In this document: positions 6,322 through 8,776 of the stretch, one piece after another
Numbering within the stretch: the first letter of the stretch is position 1
Layout: each line of letters opens with the position of its first letter
Assembly: GCA_017458025.1 (NCBI GenBank)
Contig: JAFTGG010000154.1
Span: forward strand, 1-8,776
Direction: 5' to 3'
DNA length: 8,776 nt
Source of the DNA: Oscillospiraceae bacterium
GTDB lineage: Bacteria; Bacillota; Clostridia; Oscillospirales; Oscillospiraceae
Made by a program: the position numbers and the translations under genes
The notes under the pieces: model-generated
What the model was told of the DNA's origin: nothing
Databases searched by the model: none
What the model saw: only the letters and a program-made list of their open reading frames with translations

Positions 6322-6343
6322 GCGCGACCTTCATCGGTACAAT
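6315..6343 (+). promoter_or_regulatory. Promoter of the PI-PLC-like gene
   Basis: A perfect TTGACA (6315-6320), 17 bases, then TACAAT (6338-6343). The expected transcription start is about 6350, right at the AGGAGG ribosome site (6351-6356), so the mRNA leader would be only about 14 bases. The -35 box shares five bases with the leftward promoter. Confidence 0.75.
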
Positions 6344-6363
6344 GGAGAAAAGGAGGGACGCTC

Positions 6364-7374
6364 ATGAAGAAGGTTGGAAAAGCGGTCCTGCGCGTGCTCG
6401 GCGGCGTTCTCGCCGTTTTGCTGTGCGCGCTGCTGGTATTGTATATCGTCCCGCTGACGGAGACGGAGGACAAGACGGCCGTCGACGGCTCGGCGGAGTG
6501 GATGGCGGCGCTCGACGACGGCCTGCCGCTGAGCGAGGTCGTGCTGCCCGGCACGCACGACAGCGCGACGAAGTATGTGCAGCTCGCGTTCTTCTCCAAG
6601 TGTCAGGCGAAGGACATCGGCGCGCAGCTCGAAGCGGGATACCGGTATCTCGATATCCGGCTCGGTACGACGGGCGGCGGCGACGAATGGTTCAAGCTGA
6701 TGCACGGCTTTACGAGCTGCAAAACAGGAGCGGCGCCGTGGTCAGACGCGCTGTATATCGGCAAGGTTCTTCAACAGTGCTATGATTTCCTCGACGCGCA
6801 CCCGACGGAGACGGTCGTGTTCGCCGTTAAGCAGGAGCATGGCGGCCTGCCCGACGGAGCCTTTGAAAGCGATCTGGATGCTGTGATCCGCAGCGTGTAT
6901 GAGCGTTCCGACCGTTGGCTGCTGACCGACCATATCCCCACCGTCGGCGAGGCGCGGGGCAAGCTCGTGCTGATGCGGCGCTACGAGGACGCAGCGGGGC
7001 TCGGCGCGGAGAGCGGTATTCCGCTCCTCTGGGAGGATCAGGGCGGACACGACGACGTGAGCCTCAACACCGTCGCCAGCGACAACGGCAGCTACACGCT
7101 CTGGGTGCAGGACCGCTTTAAGTACGATTTGGGCGACAAGTGGGCGGCGTTCACCGCGGGCATGGCGGCGGGCGAGACCGGCGCGGACGCGGCGTCCGTT
7201 AACTTCCTCAGCACCAACGGCACGGCGGCGTACGGGCACCCCTACAAGTACGCCAAGGACCTCAACGCGCGCCTCGCGGCGCTGCCGCAATCGCAACTGC
7301 GCGGCTGGGTGATCGTCGATTTCGCGGCCGCGCCGCTGGCGGAGCATATTTACGGCGCGAATTTCGCAAATTAA
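6364..7374 (+). CDS. Membrane-anchored PI-PLC X-domain protein (phosphatidylinositol phospholipase C-like)
   Basis: This 336-residue protein has a short basic N-terminus and one hydrophobic segment at about residues 8-30, which acts as an uncleaved anchor or signal peptide. No lipobox with its cysteine is evident. The rest is a bacterial PI-PLC-like domain: LPGTHDSAT with H65 and D66, YRYLDIRLG with D97 and R99, LMHG with H114, and a late strand WVIVDFA. The two His and the Arg match the catalytic set of Bacillus PI-PLC (H32, R69, H82) in order and in approximate spacing. Such enzymes cleave phosphatidylinositol or its glycan derivatives by an intramolecular attack giving a cyclic inositol phosphate, here outside the cell membrane. 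Whether inositol lipids are the true substrate is unknown. AGGAGG lies seven bases before the ATG. No terminator separates the gene from the tRNA promoter, which starts three bases after its stop codon. Confidence 0.88.
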   Translation: MKKVGKAVLRVLGGVLAVLLCALLVLYIVPLTETEDKTAVDGSAEWMAALDDGLPLSEVVLPGTHDSATKYVQLAFFSKCQAKDIGAQLEAGYRYLDIRLGTTGGGDEWFKLMHGFTSCKTGAAPWSDALYIGKVLQQCYDFLDAHPTETVVFAVKQEHGGLPDGAFESDLDAVIRSVYERSDRWLLTDHIPTVGEARGKLVLMRRYEDAAGLGAESGIPLLWEDQGGHDDVSLNTVASDNGSYTLWVQDRFKYDLGDKWAAFTAGMAAGETGADAASVNFLSTNGTAAYGHPYKYAKDLNARLAALPQSQLRGWVIVDFAAAPLAEHIYGANFAN

Positions 7375-7377
7375 CGC

Positions 7378-7406
7378 TTGACTTCATCTGGATTTTTGCA
7401 TATAAT
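7378..7406 (+). promoter_or_regulatory. Promoter of the tRNA-Ser gene
   Basis: TTGACT (7378-7383), 17 bases, then a perfect TATAAT (7401-7406). The predicted start near 7413 gives a 5' leader of about 19 bases before the mature tRNA. The strength fits a stable RNA gene. The -35 begins three bases after the stop codon of the PI-PLC-like gene. Confidence 0.8.
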
Positions 7407-7431
7407 AACCCTCGTTGCCCGACACGGATAC

Positions 7432-7523
7432 GCAGTGGTATCGAAGTGGTCATAACGAGCACGACTGGAAATCGTGTGGTCGCCAAAAGCGGCCCGAGGG
7501 TTCGAATCCCTCCCACTGCGCCA
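7432..7523 (+). tRNA. tRNA-Ser (anticodon GGA)
   Basis: A complete class II tRNA folds here. The acceptor stem is GCAGTGG (7432-7438) with CCACTGC (7513-7519), followed by discriminator G7520 and an encoded CCA (7521-7523). A three-pair D stem has GG in its loop. The anticodon stem CACGA/TCGTG (7460-7476) holds the loop CTGGAAA, with anticodon GGA at 7467-7469. A long variable arm has six pairs (7478-7483 with 7489-7494), and the T arm GAGGG/CCCTC carries loop TTCGAAT. The long variable arm, G discriminator and GGA anticodon identify serine, reading UCC and UCU. Confidence 0.96.
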
Positions 7524-7524
7524 G

Positions 7525-7560
7525 AAAAAAGAGGACTTGCCTGCGCAAGTCCTCTTTTTT
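7525..7560. terminator. Bidirectional intrinsic terminator after tRNA-Ser
   Basis: A perfect 16-bp stem (7525-7540 with 7545-7560) has a 4-base loop, six A on the left and six T on the right. It starts two bases after the encoded CCA. It serves the tRNA rightward and the small gene leftward, whose stop codon begins at its last base (TCA at 7560-7562). Confidence 0.92.
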
Positions 7561-7736
7561 CATCGCATCGTGTGCATAAAGTCGTACAAAGCGGTATCCA
7601 TTGCGGCGCCCGCTTGCTGCATGGCGCGGCCGACACCCGTCCGCATGGCTTTCCGGTTCACAGCGACCATCGCACCGATTGCCGCGCCGGCGACCGCGCC
7701 GGCGCCCATCCCGCGTAAGAAAGCGGTGGTTTCCAT
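7560..7736 (-). CDS. Small glycine-rich membrane-associated protein (58 aa), YtxH-like layout
   Basis: This small protein of 58 residues has a glycine/alanine-zipper hydrophobic segment at residues 9-26 (GMGAGAVAGAAIGAMVAV). A basic amphipathic region follows (NRKAMRTGVGRAMQQ), then a Met-rich C-terminus. The layout of a small-residue transmembrane helix plus a short charged tail resembles YtxH-type small proteins of Firmicutes, but I cannot assign a family firmly and no function is claimed. The frame is open upstream to 7826, but the ATG at 7736 is preferred because AAGGAG (7747-7752) lies ten bases before it and the upstream part overlaps the promoter region of the divergent gene. The gene converges on tRNA-Ser and shares its terminator. 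I found no convincing promoter for it. Confidence 0.7.
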   Translation of the reverse strand: METTAFLRGMGAGAVAGAAIGAMVAVNRKAMRTGVGRAMQQAGAAMDTALYDFMHTMR

Positions 7737-7803
7737 TTCGATCACACTCCTTTGTCCACGAAAGCAGTATGCCCGAAAAAATCCGGAAAATGCCGCGCGG
7801 CGA

Positions 7804-7832
7804 TTGCCAAAATGCGGCGCTTCCATTATAAT
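7804..7832 (+). promoter_or_regulatory. Promoter of the histidine phosphatase-GNAT gene
   Basis: TTGCCA (7804-7809), 17 bases, then a perfect TATAAT (7827-7832). A start near 7839 leaves a ~26-base leader containing the ribosome site GAGGA (7854-7858), six bases before the ATG at 7865. The -10 region is part of a CCATTATAATATGG-like near-palindrome (7823-7836) and also reads TATAAT on the other strand. Confidence 0.75.
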
Positions 7833-7864
7833 ATGGCAAACAAAGAAAAAAGCGAGGAACGCCC

Positions 7865-8776
7865 ATGACCACCGTGTATCTCATTCGCCACGCCGAGGCG
7901 GAAGGCAATCTCTACCGCCGCGCGCACGGGCATTATGACAGCACCGTCACCGACAACGGGTACCGCCAGATCGCGGCGCTCGCGAAGCGGTTCGAGCACG
8001 CGCGCATCGACGCCGTGTATGCGAGCGATCTGACGCGCACACGGACGACCGCGCTCGCGCTCACGCGCGTCCACGGCCTGCCGCTGCACACGACCGAGCG
8101 GCTGCGCGAGGTCGGCGTCGGCGTGTGGGAGGATAAAACGTGGACGTGGCTGACAAGGTTCGACAAACCGCGCCTGCTCAAATTCAACACCGACGCGGGC
8201 AACTGGCGCGTCGAGGGCGCGGAGACCATGCAGCAGGTCCGCGCGCGCATGACGGGCGCTTTGCGGGAGATCGTCGCCGCGCACCCGGGGCAGACCGTCG
8301 CGGCGTTCAGCCACGGCATGGCGCTTCGCATGCTGGTCGGCACGCTGCAAGGGCTTTCCATCGCGGAGATCGACAAAACAGGCCACGGCGAAAACACGGC
8401 GGTGACGAAGCTGGAGGCGGACGAGAACGGTATCCGCGTCGTTTACGCGATGGACGCGTCGCACTTGCCGGAAGCGCTGACGACGCTGCACAAGCAGCTC
8501 TGGACGAAGACCGAGGGCGGCATCGAGCCGGGCGTCTGGTTTGCGCCGGACGGCGCGAGCGAGGGCCGTTTTGACGTGATGCGGGAGGACGACCGTGTCG
8601 GCGCGGTCGCGGTCCGCCAGGCCGGGGACGGCGTCGCGGAGATCGAGGAGCTCTGGCTCGACGAGGGCGCGCGGGGGAGGAACCTCGGTATCCGGCTCGT
8701 CGGGCAGGCGATCTCCTACGCGCGCGCCGCGGGCTGCGACACGCTCCGCGTCGCGCTCCCGCGCGGCGACGCCGCC
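7865..8776 (+). CDS. Histidine phosphatase fused to a GNAT acetyltransferase domain, 3' truncated by window
   Basis: Of this gene 304 codons are visible, running off the right edge with no stop. Residues 1 to about 200 form a histidine phosphatase (phosphoglycerate mutase-like) domain. It starts YLIRHAEAEGN with R8 and the nucleophile H9, then SDLTRTRTTA with R58, LREVGVGVWE with E82 as probable proton donor, and FSHGMALR with H150. All four catalytic positions of the family are present. From about 210 the sequence changes to a GNAT-like region: a strand IEELWLDEGARGRNLGIRLV (259-279) fits motif A, where R272, N273 and G275 bind the acetyl-CoA pyrophosphate, followed by the helix QAISYARAAGCDTLRVAL. 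So one polypeptide seems to combine a phosphohydrolase and an acyl-CoA-dependent acetyltransferase. Position 277 is Arg where Gly or Ala is usual. Substrates are unknown. The start is fixed by GAGGA at 7854-7858 and the promoter at 7804-7832. Confidence 0.88.
   Translation, partial: MTTVYLIRHAEAEGNLYRRAHGHYDSTVTDNGYRQIAALAKRFEHARIDAVYASDLTRTRTTALALTRVHGLPLHTTERLREVGVGVWEDKTWTWLTRFDKPRLLKFNTDAGNWRVEGAETMQQVRARMTGALREIVAAHPGQTVAAFSHGMALRMLVGTLQGLSIAEIDKTGHGENTAVTKLEADENGIRVVYAMDASHLPEALTTLHKQLWTKTEGGIEPGVWFAPDGASEGRFDVMREDDRVGAVAVRQAGDGVAEIEELWLDEGARGRNLGIRLVGQAISYARAAGCDTLRVALPRGDAA

Noticed and set aside
6263..6334. Upstream extension of the Nudix gene to an ATG at 6334
   Set aside because: A near-consensus promoter for the operon (6293-6321) lies inside the extension and the Nudix fold is complete from the ATG at 6262.
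7446..7718. Rightward open frame overlapping tRNA-Ser
   Set aside because: It begins inside the tRNA and crosses a perfect terminator; short frames over tRNA genes of this kind are a known artefact.
7826..8491. Leftward 221-residue open frame opposite the histidine phosphatase
   Set aside because: It is an antisense artefact; the forward frame carries all phosphatase active-site residues.

Overview
The window is high-GC, gene-dense DNA with strong AGGAGG-type ribosome binding sites, near-consensus TTGACA/TATAAT promoters and A/T-flanked intrinsic terminators. With a Na+-pumping decarboxylase and several families common in anaerobic Firmicutes, this suggests a high-GC member of the Clostridia (Oscillospiraceae-like gut anaerobe). 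That placement is inference; no rRNA or marker gene here proves it.

Layout. (1) 1-1844: the 3' end of a Na+-translocating decarboxylase operon. It holds the biotin-carrier C-terminus, a 197-bp hairpin-rich spacer and the membrane beta subunit, closed by a terminator at 1916-1950. (2) 1845-2270: a 426-bp spacer with that terminator and a ~170-bp imperfect palindromic element directly before the next gene. (3) 2271-3542: a class Ic aspartate-aminotransferase-like enzyme, convergent with (4) 3561-4436 (-), an XRE-type DNA-binding domain fused to a multi-pass membrane domain. The two share a perfect bidirectional terminator. (5) 4572-6262 (-): a Nudix hydrolase and a class I aminotransferase in a two-gene operon with an ATGA stop/start overlap. 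(6) 6293-6343: divergent promoters whose -35 boxes overlap. (7) 6364-7374: a membrane-anchored PI-PLC-like protein. (8) 7432-7523: tRNA-Ser(GGA) with its own promoter and terminator. (9) 7560-7736 (-): a 58-residue glycine-rich small protein. (10) 7865 to the right edge: a histidine phosphatase fused to a GNAT acetyltransferase domain, cut by the window end.

How the genes work together. The first two genes belong to one enzyme complex: biotin carries CO2 from the carboxyltransferase subunit (expected upstream, outside the window) to the beta subunit, which decarboxylates carboxybiotin and exports Na+. The rest looks like ordinary chromosomal housekeeping and accessory genes in small transcription units with compact, well-formed signals. 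I see no phage, IS, CRISPR or defence locus. The points most worth following are the palindromic element at 2071-2245, the overlapping divergent promoters, the phosphatase-GNAT fusion, the DNA-binding/membrane fusion, and the enlarged hydrophilic loop in the decarboxylase beta subunit.
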